The notes under the pieces are model-generated. The model had not been told where the DNA came from, searched no databases, and saw only the letters and a list, made by a program, of their open reading frames with translations. Positions 46,476 through 57,806 of a stretch of DNA of 64,000 nt are shown one piece after another. Each line of letters opens with the position of its first letter. Position 1 is the stretch's first letter. The position numbers were made by a program, and so were the translations under genes. The stretch comes from Luscinia megarhynchos (lineage: Eukaryota; Chordata; Aves; Passeriformes; Turdidae): contig CM067585.1 of NCBI GenBank assembly GCA_034336665.1, forward strand, positions 2,971,731 to 3,035,730. The letters run 5' to 3'.

Positions 46476-48593
46476 ATTTTAAAGTCCCAAGTTACATGTG
46501 GATGACTATATAGAAATACAGCTGTAGCATTTATATGTTTTGGACTGCATGGGATATGCTGAGCAACATTTTGGTTCTTTCCTTGCAAGGCTTTTTCCTC
46601 CTTTGATTTTATCCCTTTAAAGCATATTTTAATGTTATTCTTTATATTGGTCTATGTCTTTGGTCTGTTTTCTTAAGTAAAGTTGAATGAGTTCAACTTA
46701 ATTTCATGTGGAGAGTGGAAATGAGCCTGTAGTAATGAAAATCACAGGAATACTGAACATATGAAATGTCTCAGTGGAAAACGAGAAGCAGTTAACAAGT
46801 GGGCAAATTCCACCACAGTTTGCCCTTCTAAAACATCTTTGTGATTAAGCCATTCCTAATCTTATTTTTTAAGATGTTAACTATCAATTTGAAAACCATT
46901 TAAGTATTTTAGTGACATTTCTTTCTTTGCTACTTTGAGGTTCCAACCAATGTTGTATCTGTGCTTGACTCAGCCAGGTGGAGTTTCAGGAAGTGAGAAC
47001 TCTGCTGATGAGGTTCCAGCTCTGCAGCCACACTTCTACCCCTGGAAGAAATCAGCTTCCATTTTTCACTTCCACAGTGTGTGATCACATGGTGATGTTC
47101 ACACCTTGCTGTTTCACCAAGAGAATGAAGTAAGAGAATAAAAATAATTATAATAACACTAAATAGTCTGACAAGAATGTAAGCATACCCTCAAATGCAT
47201 TGGTACAAAGATTTGCTGGTTTATTGCTTTTGCTTATATATGCTTGACTGTTTATGAAGATACTGGCAGTTTCTAAAGACAACTTAGTGGCACACTGCTT
47301 TTAAAAAATCTTTATGTTCGTTTTTGGAGGCACTATGTTAGATCTTCACTGAAGAAAAGGGTTTTCCTTTTTGGTTAAAGTTTTATTCAATTTCAAGTAG
47401 TATATTTGGAATTAAAGCAGATAGTTGAGAGAGTGTCATTAAATTTTACTTAAGGTAATTCAGGAAATCAGAAGTATCAGCAGTAAGTGCTTTTGCTTCT
47501 ATCTAGAGAATGGATCAAAGGGTTTTACAGACAGAGGCTGCAGTCTACAAATATTCTATTCTTTTTAATAAATATTTTGAGAGGATTTTTGGTAACTATT
47601 CACATCACAATAAAATTTTTTCTGATTTGAGATATATTTTCTTTAAATGCTTAGGTTTGCAAGAAGTACATGGCCGCATAATAGAATCAGTTGTGAACTC
47701 TGTAGTTTCTCAGCTGTTTCTGGAAGGGAAATGAACAAAGCCCTCTTTCAGACTAAGGTTTTTTAGTGAGAGTAAAAGAACCATTTATTTTTACCTAGTC
47801 AGATGAACTGGGAATGCCCATAATATCCCCTACATTTTCAGGTCAGACACTTCAGATTTTTCTCTGAGGTGAAAGGGAGAGGGCCTGCAACAAAGCTCCT
47901 CCAATTGAAAAGAAATATGAGCACGAATCACATCAAAGACACGTAAGACACTTCTCTTGTTGTTATCTTCTCCCATGAATGGGCAGATTCTCATTTAAAC
48001 AAGAAAAAGCACACAGTTTACCAAAGAGGAGTATGATTTCAGGCATGTTCATACCTCCTTGAGTTCTTCTGCCACAGAAAAAAATTCAGCTATCATGTGC
48101 ACACCTGTCAAGGTGCGTTCCCTTGCAAAAGAATTATTGTGCCTTTGTTCAGTTTCCTTCTCTAATTATGTGGCTGTAGACAGATCATAAACCAACATAA
48201 TTCTGGCTGCAAAATTACCTTCAAAGTTAGGTTAAGCTGTGCATTAGAAATATGTGGAAGCTTTGTCATAGTCACAGTAGATTATGCCATTCAATCCTTG
48301 TTCTTGTGGGACTTCCACTCCTTTGATCACTAAGCCAATATTTTTCTAAATGCCAGGCATATTTTTAAACAAACTATATGAAAGTAATTATGGTATTGTT
48401 GATTACAGGTTTTTGGGAAGGGCAAAATATTTATACATGAGAAATATTCTTTGTCTGGGAAACAGAAATCCTAATGATATCTAATACTGGTTTTCTCACT
48501 GTTGTGTTTCTGGGCGCTGAGTTAATTTGGTCCCTTAAATTCTCTTGGGTGCAGCTGTTAAAAGGAAGTGCACAGATCTACTGTTGTTCATTA
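46476..48593. other. Intergenic desert, 46.5-48.6 kb
   Basis: AT-rich non-coding DNA with no supported feature. Confidence 0.5.
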
Positions 48594-48598
48594 TTATG

Positions 48599-49260
48599 TG
48601 TCCTGGTTTGAAGGACAGGTGTCTGCCAATAAAGGCAGAAGTTTTCCTTTGAAGTAGAGACCTTAATTCCACTCCCCCCGAGTATTATAATTGTTTGAAT
48701 CAAGAACTCTGAGGGTAGGAATAACACCTCTTTTACTAATATATCTAACCGTACAAGCAGAAACAACAGCAGTTGTTAAAATTACCAACAACACAGAACA
48801 GATAACTCGGTCCCAGTCCTTTCTTTAGCTGCGGGCACACTCTCTCTCTGCCCCAGAGAGAGCAGGCGGGAGCGGAGGCGGGAGGGGCGGCAGCGGCCAC
48901 GCCGGTCTCGGGTGGAGCGGCTGGAGCGGCAGCTCCTCGCTCACCGCTGTGTCCGGGTGATCAGCTGTGTCCGCAGGGGCAGGAGCTGCAGCGGGGCAGG
49001 TGCAGGACAGGTGATCGCACAGGGTCTGGCTCTCCTGCGTTCGGCCGCGGGGCTGCAGACGGGGCGTCCTCCTCCGAGCTCCCCGAAACACGAGTCCCCT
49101 CCGGAAGCACGAGAGCCCCTCCGCCCGCCCAGCTCCCACCTACCCCTTTTGTCCAGAGCCGTCAAGGGTCCTGGGTGTGACCCGGCCAGCTCCATTGGCA
49201 TGGGAATGGGAAAAATATTTTAAATTGACACAGTAATAGAAAAACACTCAGCCCCCAACA
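48599..49260 (-). mobile_element. Solo LTR of an endogenous retrovirus
   Basis: A 662-base element beginning TGTCCTGG and ending CCCCAACA, so with TG...CA ends. It is flanked by a direct TTATG duplication (48594-48598 and 49261-49265), which marks both insertion boundaries. No internal retroviral sequence is present, as after recombination between two LTRs. The 5-bp duplication fits an ERVL-like group, although classes vary. On the minus strand a CCAAT box (GCCAATGG) lies near the start and an AGTAAA near the far end, so minus is the likelier sense. The middle (about 48,850-49,140) is GC- and CpG-rich. Confidence 0.88.
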
Positions 49261-49265
49261 TTATG

Positions 49266-50407
49266 TCAATGCAGGCTCAAAATCTGGAGGAGGAGAAAAA
49301 ACAGTGGTGTCTCCAATATCATGTAAACTAATCAGCTATTAAGGAGCTCACAAAGCTTCTTGAAGAAAAAATGCATCACCCTTTTTGTATTTTTAATAGA
49401 CAAGTCTTGTGGTGTTTAGCATTTAAGATTTCTGGTATGTTTGTTAAACTCATGTAATATTGGGGTGTTAAGCTGCTATTTTAATAAGTTATACAGTGTA
49501 GGGTCCTTCCATATTTCTCCTTTACTGTAAAATTTTTTTCTTGTTTAATGACTTAAAAGCCATAAAAATAGGCCTTACTAATTTGAAAAACAAATCTTTT
49601 CAGCAGCTCTTTTAATCAAGAAGCGAGTGCCTGGTTAGGGTTCCAGTTTCATTTGCAAGGTGTTAGCCTGGCTTCATTCAGTATAAACTGTAATGCAAAG
49701 GTCATGGCGATGAAATAAGATATTTAAAAATTATAATGATGCAGATAGGATATCACATTTTTGCAATCTAAAATTTTTGACTAATGTAATGAATCAAGAA
49801 TTGTGTTTGTTAGAAGATAGAGGTCTTTGACCTTTCTTAGACATGATTAACTGAGAGTGAGATGGTAATCCAAAAGTGATGGGATTGATATTTAATATCT
49901 TCCAGTTTTGTTTATAATTAAACATTAACATTTTTAATTACTATTTAAATCAGCCAAATATAAAAACCTCTTATTCTACTTCTTCAACAAGCATTTCAAA
50001 TATTGGTACTTGTGGTGCCAGAAATTATTTTTTACTTTGCCCTTTGTGGACATAATTTCTGTTGTTGAAGGAATGGAGATACTGGCCTAAGGCCAAAATG
50101 AAAAGGAAGGTAGGTGAGCAATGAAGATTCGAAGTTTTGATTAGAAGGGTTTAGTATTGGCAGGCAGAATATCCAGAAGTGGCATCCATGAAAGCATTGT
50201 CCACAGTATTGGCTGCTTTCTAATTTTGAAAAACCTTTTGGAACATGGGAGATTGATTTGTTAGATATCAGGATGAATCAATAGCATGCAAGATGTGTTT
50301 GTATAATTCCTTTTTCCAAAACGAAATACATGGACATTAATGGGTTGGTTCAGTTACTTGAATGTCAGATCCTGAAGAGTTTTAGGTGCTGCCAGTATCC
50401 AGAAGAG
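49266..50407. other. Intergenic DNA, 49.3-50.4 kb
   Basis: AT-rich with several TAAT and TTAATTA words (about 49,820-49,960) and ATTTGCA near 49,652. No gene is seen. Confidence 0.45.
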
Positions 50408-50655
50408 TATGAATCACAGAATCAACTGTGTTGGAAAAGACCTTTGAGACCCTTGAGTCCCATCTGTGACCTAACACTACTTTATCAAGTAAACCATGGC
50501 ACTGAGCACCACATCCAGCCTGTTCAATGCCCAACCACCCTTTCTGTGAAGAACTTCTTCCTACGGTCCAACTGAAACCTCCCCTGGCTCAGTTTAAGTG
50601 TGTCCTCTTGTCCTATTGCCAGTTGTCGGGGAAAAGCACAGAATCACAGAATGGC
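50408..50655 (-). mobile_element. CR1 LINE 3' region, antisense
   Basis: Reverse complement of a CR1 tail: GAATCACAGAATCAACTG, TTGGAAAAGACCTTTGAGA, CCTTGAGTCCCATCTGTGACC, AGCCTGTTCAATGCCCAACC, GAAGAACTTCTTCCTA, AACCTCCCCTGGC, TCCTCTTGTCCTATTGCCAG. A second CACAGAATCACAGAATGG at about 50,637-50,655 looks like the terminal scrap of another copy. Confidence 0.85.
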
Positions 50656-50789
50656 TCTTTTGCATCCTGTATTCCATGTGATTACAGATGACCCTGAAAA
50701 GTTCAGGGCTTAGACCATTTAATGTCAGAAGTTAGTTACTTTTTCATCTTATTTTCATGCTGTTACCTGCTAAAGCTGATATACATTAG

Positions 50790-51432
50790 TGACATTTCCT
50801 GTGTAATGCTTTAATTCCCCTGAAAGTGTCTGGATGCAATTGCCTGTGGCAGCTCCAAAGACAGGTAACACTTTCCTCTTACCTGTTTGGGGTTACTGTG
50901 AAGGAACATTGTGCCAGCTCTGAGTGGTTCCAGAGTGGTCACATCACCTTTCCTGGTGCTCTTGTGTGTTGAGAGCCTGAGCCAGCAGGAGTTGAGAGAT
51001 GCTGTTGGAGCAGCTGCTAACTGTGCATCTGGAAAGGTTCTGTGTAGGAGAATAGTTTGTAAGGAGACTGCAGGAGGCAACTTTCCCAATGAATTACAGC
51101 TGCACTGATTGCCAAAGAATAGAAACAGCCTTACCTTCCCAATGAGGTTGGGTGTTATAAAAGAGAGGGCTAGCTGGTTATAAGTTGCAGCTGGGGTTTT
51201 TTTGGGCTGGAGCTTGTGAGGAGGAAGGGACATGCAGCTGTGCAGGGGACAGACAAAGTAAGAAGATGCTGTGTGAGGGACAGACAGGGTTAGGTGGCTT
51301 AGTAAGGGGCAGGTTGGGTTAGCTGGTCATGCAGAAGAGAGAAGGAGTCAGAGCTGTGTGGAGCTGCCTGTGAGGAAGGGAGTCAGAGTTGTCTGAGAGA
51401 AGGCATGAGAAGCTTTTAATAAAAGATTGGTG
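50790..51432 (+). mobile_element. Probable LTR, plus sense
   Basis: Has LTR-like order: a unique U3-like part, a TATA box (TTATAAAA, 51154-51161), a G/A-rich transcribed part, and AATAAA at 51418-51423. It abuts a second LTR in the other orientation. The left boundary is a guess, and the family was not recognised with certainty. Confidence 0.4.
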
Positions 51433-51783
51433 TGATGCCTAGAGGAGCTGGAACAGAGGCCACACAGAGTTAAGGGGAATAAAATGGATATTTATTGAGA
51501 GGCTTTTAAAAGCCACACACTGACAATAGCAGTGCCACAGTCTGCCTGGATGGCTCCAAGATGGAAGCAAAAGAGAGCTGAGTCAGGAATCTCACATTTT
51601 TATGGATTTTATTCCATTTGCATTCAGGAGTCAAGTGCCCAATTAATAGTCTTAAATCATGGAGTTTCATCCTCCTTGCTTGCCTGCCCTCCTCTTTTCC
51701 CATTGTTTATGCTTAGGGCCTGAAGTTTGAAGAGATTGTCCTTGAGTTCTTACCTGGAATAGGACTGTTTGGTCTTCACCCAA
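51433..51783 (-). mobile_element. LTR fragment, family of the 56.7-kb copy
   Basis: Shares with 56,664-57,000 the sequence GAACAGAGGCCACACAGAG / GAACAGAGGCCAGACAGAG, then GAATAAA, GGATTTATT-type words, CCAAGATGGA, TTTTAT, CCAATTA, and CTGAAG/CTGAGG. On the minus strand TTTATT gives AATAAA near its 3' end, so minus is the likely sense. It is old and diverged from its partner copy. Confidence 0.55.
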
Positions 51784-51784
51784 G

Positions 51785-52330
51785 TGTCACTATAAGACTA
51801 GGAGCAGTGAATGATACAGCAACACAAGACTTCTTTCAGAGAAAAGAATATTTATTAAAAATGCATCTGTGCTTTTATAGACTAGATCGTGGAACATAAG
51901 CAGAACAGAAAAACTTAAAGCTTTAGGGCATCAGGTGATGATGCCAGTTGTGTCCATCTGGACATATTTACTACAGTTCTAGTGTGCAAGGCAGGTTTGT
52001 TTTGCTGCAGATCCTCCTCACCTCTCGCATAAGAATGCACTAAGTGTGTTTGCCCTCACTCCTCCCCTGGAGGAGCCACCTACTCACCTCTGCTCTACCT
52101 TCAGTCACTCGTTCTTGGCTGTGAGCAAAGTTCTTACAAAGAGCGTTTCTCCCTCTGCTGCTGCAATCCTCTCAGTGGCACAGGAAATGTCACTCATGAT
52201 GATTAACATTTTAAAGAGGTAAATCTTGAAGGTCAGTCTGAAACAGAGGACAGAGAATGCTCGTGGCTTACTTCCCTTTCTGCCTCCCATGAGGAAATGT
52301 ATAGCATGAAAGTAGTGTTGGTAGGGTAAT
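51785..52330 (-). mobile_element. Probable third LTR, antisense
   Basis: Begins TGTCACTATAAGACTAGGAG; AATATTTATTAAAA nearby gives an antisense AATAAA. The order resembles passerine LTRs that I recall (GATACAGCAACACAAGACTT, then AGCATCTGTGC-type words). The right end is not defined and no target duplication was found. Confidence 0.45.
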
Positions 52331-52875
52331 AACCACACCTTGCTTTTCCATTATTTTCCATCAATAAAAGGCCGGAATAATTTTAGACACTTCAGGTAAA
52401 TATAAGATATATAAGCAATTGTATTTATCATATAGAAAATTAAATATAGGAAACCTTGACACATTCCCATATTACCAGGAAAGAGCTGCTGCATAAACCA
52501 ATGCATAAACCTTCTTCTAACACTGTCATATAGCTCTGTGGAACTCATTAATTAGAGTATTTAATGAAATAGTAAATATAAAACTCAGTAGCATAAGAAT
52601 CAGGTGATATTTTTAATAGTAAAATATGCCCCTTCTATAGAACCACCATACTACAGAACTCCTCCTCAGACTATGTGTCTCACTCTCCCCCTGTGTTTCT
52701 TGCTGGGTGCATTCTGATGCCACATTGAAATATAAAATAGAATCAAGCAGCCACCAATGGCCATTTATATGTTAATATACATCCTCTAAGCTGAAGTAGG
52801 CACCTAAATCCTATTGCTGCTATTAATGATGGCTATGTTTTAACCTTCATGGGGAAAAAAGTATTTCTCCTTAAG
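52331..52875. other. Intergenic DNA, 52.3-52.9 kb
   Basis: AT-rich; nothing recognised. Confidence 0.45.
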
Positions 52876-53050
52876 AAAACAACTCGGCTTCTGTAAGATG
52901 AAATGTAATTATCTGTTATCAGATGTCCTTTAAAAATGGAAGGCATATTTAAGCTGCTAAAAATATTGAAGCCCTAATTCCACCATAATAGCATTTTAAT
53001 TTCAGCTAATCACATCTCTATTGTTACAGGACATTTTGCTGTAGGAATGG
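52876..53050. promoter_or_regulatory. Candidate conserved non-coding element C
   Basis: A dense run of AT-rich but non-repetitive words typical of developmental enhancers: TGTAATTATCTG, TTAAGCTGCTAAAAATATTG, TTTCAGCTAATCACATC and ATTGTTA. No open frame is present. The call rests on sequence texture only. Confidence 0.25.
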
Positions 53051-54134
53051 GGTAAGAGGTACATCTTAGCTTTTTTTAAGAAACGTTTCTGTTTCTTTTA
53101 GACATTCAATTAAATCTTTGCAATCATCTAACCTTTTGTGGCACAAATTTTTGCTTACGAAGTGAGAAAACAATGGTCATTAGCATCTGAAAGACTTTGT
53201 TTTAAAAAGTAGTTGAAGTTTAGTTCTGATGTGTTCTCATCAGAATATGCTGCGGCTGCTGGATTACCCCTTTATGTTAGAAAGCTGGAGTTTAATTCAC
53301 TACTGCTTTCCATTCAAGATACTTATTTTACATGCTGGACAAAGTTGGTGTAAAATCCCTCTGTAACTGGTCTGTGGTTTGATTCTGACAATCATTTAAA
53401 GGGCAGGTGAATGCAAGGGTGATTATTTTGTTATCAACAACTACATTTACTTTTCTATTTAAAATTGTGTACTTATCACCACTTTGATTTTTATAGTTCA
53501 CATACATGACTGGTACAATTTAACATCCTCATCTTGATGATTGATGATTTTGTGCTGTCATGAGAGCAATTGGTTTATACAAAGCTAACCAACAGGTACT
53601 TAGGATTTCTTTTTAAAATGTTGAGCTTTGCTTCACCTTTTCTATTGCATGCTACTCTTGCTTGTCTCTAGAGTTTTTGTTCTACAGTATCAAATGAAAA
53701 ACTTTTGTGTACTGGCTTCATGATGATGACCAGTGTGATTATAAGAGCTATTTTCATCCATCATTCAGTAGCACAGGGACTTCTGGTACTGTGAAAAGTT
53801 TCAGTAGCCCTGGAGCTGAATCTTATTGGCACCTGCATTTGAATGCCAAAATCTGAAAAAATACAGCTTTCTCTCACATCAGAAAAAAACAATATATAAT
53901 GTTATTTCCCAATCTGTTTTTCTTGTCTGAACTTTATCTTGAAGTAAAGTCTTTAACTTCAGGTAGTCTTTACTGCTTTAGCACCGAATTTTAAATTTAA
54001 CATGTTATTTGCTCTGGGTTTTCACTATGGGGCTTTTTGATTTTAAACAAAGTGGAAAATATTGTTGGGTTGCTAGGAATGCATAATAAAATTATAATCC
54101 TCCTGTATCCTGCTTAAAATATATTCTTGTGGTT
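53051..54134. other. Intergenic DNA, 53-54 kb
   Basis: AT-rich non-coding DNA with no gene or repeat family recognised. Confidence 0.5.
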
Positions 54135-54300
54135 GTAAAATCAAGCAAAACTCAGCTGTGCGAGATGTGGTCTCATTAATGTGAGAAGTGCATTAATGAA
54201 ACACTTTTATTTTCAAAACTATATAGGCAGTGTAAAGTGCAAATGCTTCTGCATATTTGCAAAATAATGATGATAATACTCTGAAAAAAGCAACAAAAAT
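54135..54300. promoter_or_regulatory. Candidate enhancer D with inverted POU half-sites
   Basis: Two ATTAAT homeodomain sites (54175-54180 and 54192-54197). They are followed by TGCAAAT (54238-54244) and its exact reverse complement ATTTGCA (54255-54261). TGCAAAT is seven of eight bases of the octamer bound by POU factors. Function is inferred from motif grouping only. Confidence 0.35.
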
Positions 54301-56158
54301 AAATTCTTGAATTTGAGAAGTTTTGCTACCTAGGGTGGAAAAGCAGCATTGAGAATTTAAATCTGTGACCATTGATGAAATGTTTCTGCTTTAAGTTCTT
54401 TTTTAAGAATTTTCAGGTTGAAGAAAGTTATGTAACACTTTTTGTTTAAAAGGATAATTAACTTTCTTTTTTTTACTTTTTTTATTCTTAGCTTCCATTC
54501 ACTTTTCACTGAAAATATGAAGTCATGCTTTCACTTGCTCAATAGGTTATCTTCTCCAATTTAAAACTTCTGCTTTAAAAACAGCGACCTACATTGATTG
54601 TATCCAGACTATTTATAGGCTTAAATGTCTGTCATATTGAAAAGAACTGAAGCAGAATGTCCTTATACCTGCTCTCAATATCTGTAATTTCTCTGTCAGC
54701 AGGGAAGAGAAGGCCAAAGTCCCTAAGAGGAGTTAAGGCTCCTGTCAGGTTTTTCCCAAACCCTTGTGCTGTATGGACAGTATTGGTATGCATTTGTGCA
54801 TAAATAAGGCACCAAATTATGAAATATGTAAGTGGAAGAAGTCTTCTTTTGATACATGGGAAACTGACTGCAGATTGTCTTCTCTAATATTGTCACTAGA
54901 GAGTGATGGTTGCCTTTTTAAACAAAAACCTTTGTTAAACTTGACACTAATAAAAGGGTCAACTCTCTAACAGAATAAAAGATTCTGGCTCTACAGCATG
55001 TAGAATTAGTATGGTCTTATTTTGCAAGATGCAATAAATAGAATGTGATACATGCATGGAACAATCATCATTCAGTTAAAATTTAGTTATTCCAGCACTA
55101 ACAAGAATAGCAGTGACAGGCCTGTATAGGTGTGGTGTATAGCTGTATGAAACAACCTATTTAAGGTAAATTACCTCTTACTTAAATGACCATGATAAGC
55201 ATCCTCTGAGCAGCTCTGGGGATGCCACTTATCACAGTGTAATAGAAAATTGTAATGAATAATAACACCTAGCTAGTCTACAGCAGCTTGCATGTGTTAG
55301 GAAAAATGCAAATAATGCATCCAAGATGAGTATTGTTCTGGGTTTTGGTTTTTTGTCTTTGTTGATTTGGTTTGGATTGAGGTTTCTTTTTTTGTCCTTT
55401 ACTTCTCCCCACCCTTTCAAAAATGACATGTCTCTAATGTGTGCAGGACGAATTCTTCTTGCCTAGATGATTTTTGTCTCAGAGGTAAAAACTATCTCTC
55501 TATAACTCTAACATGCATCTCTTTGCTCTGCACTGTATATCTAATATTGGTATAGGTAATAATTAATGAACAGGAAAGTGAACAGAAACAAAACTTATTC
55601 TGTAAGGATTGTGAGCTTTGGCCCAAGCTTCAGCAAATGTGTAAGAATGCAAAATTGTAACAGCAAATTTATTAGGGCTCTAAATAAGATTTTACAGTTG
55701 CTATTCCCCTTAATGCTGATAACTAATTTTCAGTGTTCTCTATCTCTTTCCTCTGTACCTCTTGTATCAGATACCCAAATCCACATCTCTGTGTTCCTTT
55801 GTGGATACAGAGGACCCTGGAGTCAATCCCACTGCAGTTACTCATCTTTGACACCAGAGAGTGGGAGGATGTGAGAAAGAGGGAGGGGCTAGGATGCTGT
55901 GATTGCCTTGATTGTCCAGGGATCTCTTTTATCCTTTGCAGACAGAAGATTCCAAGAAGTAAAGTCTTCCACTCCATACAGGGCTGGTATGCCCTTCTCT
56001 CTGCAATCAGCTGAGCCCTTTAGTTTGATACTTAAGTGTGGCTATTTAGTATACAGTGCAAAGCATATATGCATTTTTAAAAAGTTAATGTAATTTTATA
56101 CTATGAAGACTAATTGGTATAAAACTCAAGGAGTGGGATTTTCACAGCATTTGGAAGT
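54301..56158. other. Intergenic desert, 54.3-56.2 kb
   Basis: AT-rich non-coding DNA. Short open frames here lack any recognisable protein motif. Confidence 0.5.
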
Positions 56159-56159
56159 G

Positions 56160-56181
56160 CACACACACACACACACACACA
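56160..56181. repeat. (CA)11 microsatellite
   Basis: A perfect CA dinucleotide run just before the LTR region. Confidence 0.9.
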
Positions 56182-56259
56182 TCTGTAAAATGAATTCTGT
56201 GTGTTTCAGTCTAAGTTAAACTGAGTACTTGCAAGCAGGTTTTTAGGGGATTCTTGGTT

Positions 56260-56658
56260 TTGCTTAGGAATTCACACTCTCGAACTTCCCATGAACTTTT
56301 TACATGGCTGCAACTTCTGCTCTGTCATGAATGTGGTGGAGTGCTTGCTCTGTCCAGGACAGGGCTCATTTTTGCAGGAGCAGGGATGGCCATGACCAGC
56401 AGGTTATTATGTACCACATCATGTCCTTTTCTGGGAGCTGGATTTTGGGTTGGGGTGGCATGGCAGTGCTCAGTTGAGCTCCATGGTGAGGATTGTGCAC
56501 ATGGATCACTCTCTCTCCTTTGTACCCTTTTTAATCAATACTGTGGCTATTACTGTTCGTTTTCTTATCTCGTTGCTGTTTCCAGTAAATTGCTCCTCTC
56601 TCAACCTGTGACCTTTGCCTCTGGTGCCTCCAATCCTCCTCTCCAATCCACCACGACA
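56260..56658 (+). mobile_element. Old ERVL-type LTR, 3' part
   Basis: Follows the order of a common avian LTR as I remember it: TACCACATCATGTCC, GATTGTGCACATGGATCAC, TATTACTGTTCG, TTATCTCGTTGCTG, CTCAACCTGTGACCTTTGCC, and an end at CCACCACGACA (56658). It is strongly diverged. A 165-codon open frame crosses it and runs into the next element; it is not retroviral coding sequence. The left end is uncertain. Confidence 0.5.
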
Positions 56659-56663
56659 AGGAG

Positions 56664-57030
56664 GGTGATGATGCCGTGGAGTGGCTGCCTAGAACAGAGG
56701 CCAGACAGAGTTAAGAGAATAAAGTGGGGATTTATTAAAGGTCTTCAATAGATGCACCTTGGGCAGTCAAAAGTCAGAGGCTACACCCAAGATGGACAGT
56801 GGTCACAAGTTTTTCAGACAAATATAAGTTTGGTCCATGTACTTACCAGGGATTAGTTTTCCAATTACAGCTTCAGGTAATCAAGTCAGATACTCTCAGT
56901 TTACTCCCTCCCAACTCACTTTTTTATACTTTTTGGGGCCTGAGGCTGTAGGGTGTTCTTGGATCTAAGACCTGGAGGGATTGCATTGTCTGACCAAAAT
57001 GTGAGGACAGCAGCTGACACTCTATATGGA
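56664..57030 (-). mobile_element. LTR fragment, partner of the 51.4-kb copy
   Basis: TGATGATGCC start, then GAACAGAGGCCAGACAGAG, GAATAAAGTGGGGATTTATT, CCTTGGGCAGT, CACCCAAGATGGAC, TATAAGTTTGGTCCATG, CCAATTACAGCTTCAGG, TTTTTGGGGCCTGAGG and CTGACCAAAATGTGAGGAC. Minus is the likely sense (antisense AATAAA from TTTATT). It sits six bases after the end of the previous LTR. Confidence 0.6.
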
Positions 57031-57716
57031 GTTTAGAGCTGTGCACTAATGCTGTACAGGATTTGAAAAATATAAAAGCTAAAATCTTAAGGCATCAAGG
57101 AGAGGGAGGGAGAACTGAGTGAGCAGGGCATGGGGAGCATGACATTGGAGAATTCCATTCCTAAACCTCAACAGATGAGCATCCTGCCATCCAAGGTGTG
57201 CTAATGGCATTCACCTAGTTATTATTCCATTAGTGAGACTATTATATACATTGAATATCAGAAATTTACTTTAAGAAGCAAGTATCACTTGCAAGTGGGC
57301 TGTTACAGCTGAATAAGTGCATTTCTACACTTAAATTAATAGAACGTCTTCTAGTATTACTTTATTTTGATGATGAATGAAAAGAGTGAACCATTAACAA
57401 GCCCTTTAAAAGTTACTGACTACACTAATATCTTCTGTAAATGGAAATGTAACTTTTAAATTAAGTATTTAAGGTTATATACTCTCTAGTAAGTGCTGCT
57501 TTGAGTATTAATAATGAATCTTTCTGTACTATAATAAAAGGTAAAAATCAGGATATAATTCCAAATGGCTAATTAAGCTATTCTGTAGGTCAAGTTTTTG
57601 AAATTGAATCAATGTGACACTTAAAATTTTTTTTATATTTTTTCCTTTTGATCATAAATGGAGGTCACTATGGTTACACTGTTTTAGGGAGAATTCAAAG
57701 AAAAGTATGGTAAAGG
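57031..57716. other. Intergenic DNA, 57.0-57.7 kb
   Basis: AT-rich with some TAAT words; no gene. Confidence 0.45.
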
Positions 57717-57806
57717 AATTTGCTCTAGGATGAGCCTGCTTGAATGGGGGGGTTGGACCAGTGGTCCCTTTCAACCTGACTGATTCTGTGCCTCTGTAAT
57801 TCTGGG
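57717..57806 (+). mobile_element. CR1 LINE 3' terminal fragment
   Basis: GCTCTAGGATGAGCCTGCTTG, GGGGGGTTGGACCAGTGG, CCCTTTCAACCTGACTGATT and CTGTGCCTCTGTAATTCTGG match the last 90 bases of a CR1 element, plus orientation. Confidence 0.85.

Noticed and set aside
46294..46482. Frame ending in a poly-leucine run
   Set aside because: It is the translation of the ATT/GTT microsatellite.
48825..49223. Open frames on both strands at 48.8-49.2 kb
   Set aside because: They lie inside the GC-rich part of the solo LTR and show no retroviral or host protein motif.
56254..56751. 165-codon plus-strand frame
   Set aside because: It crosses two LTR fragments of different families and does not resemble retroviral proteins.
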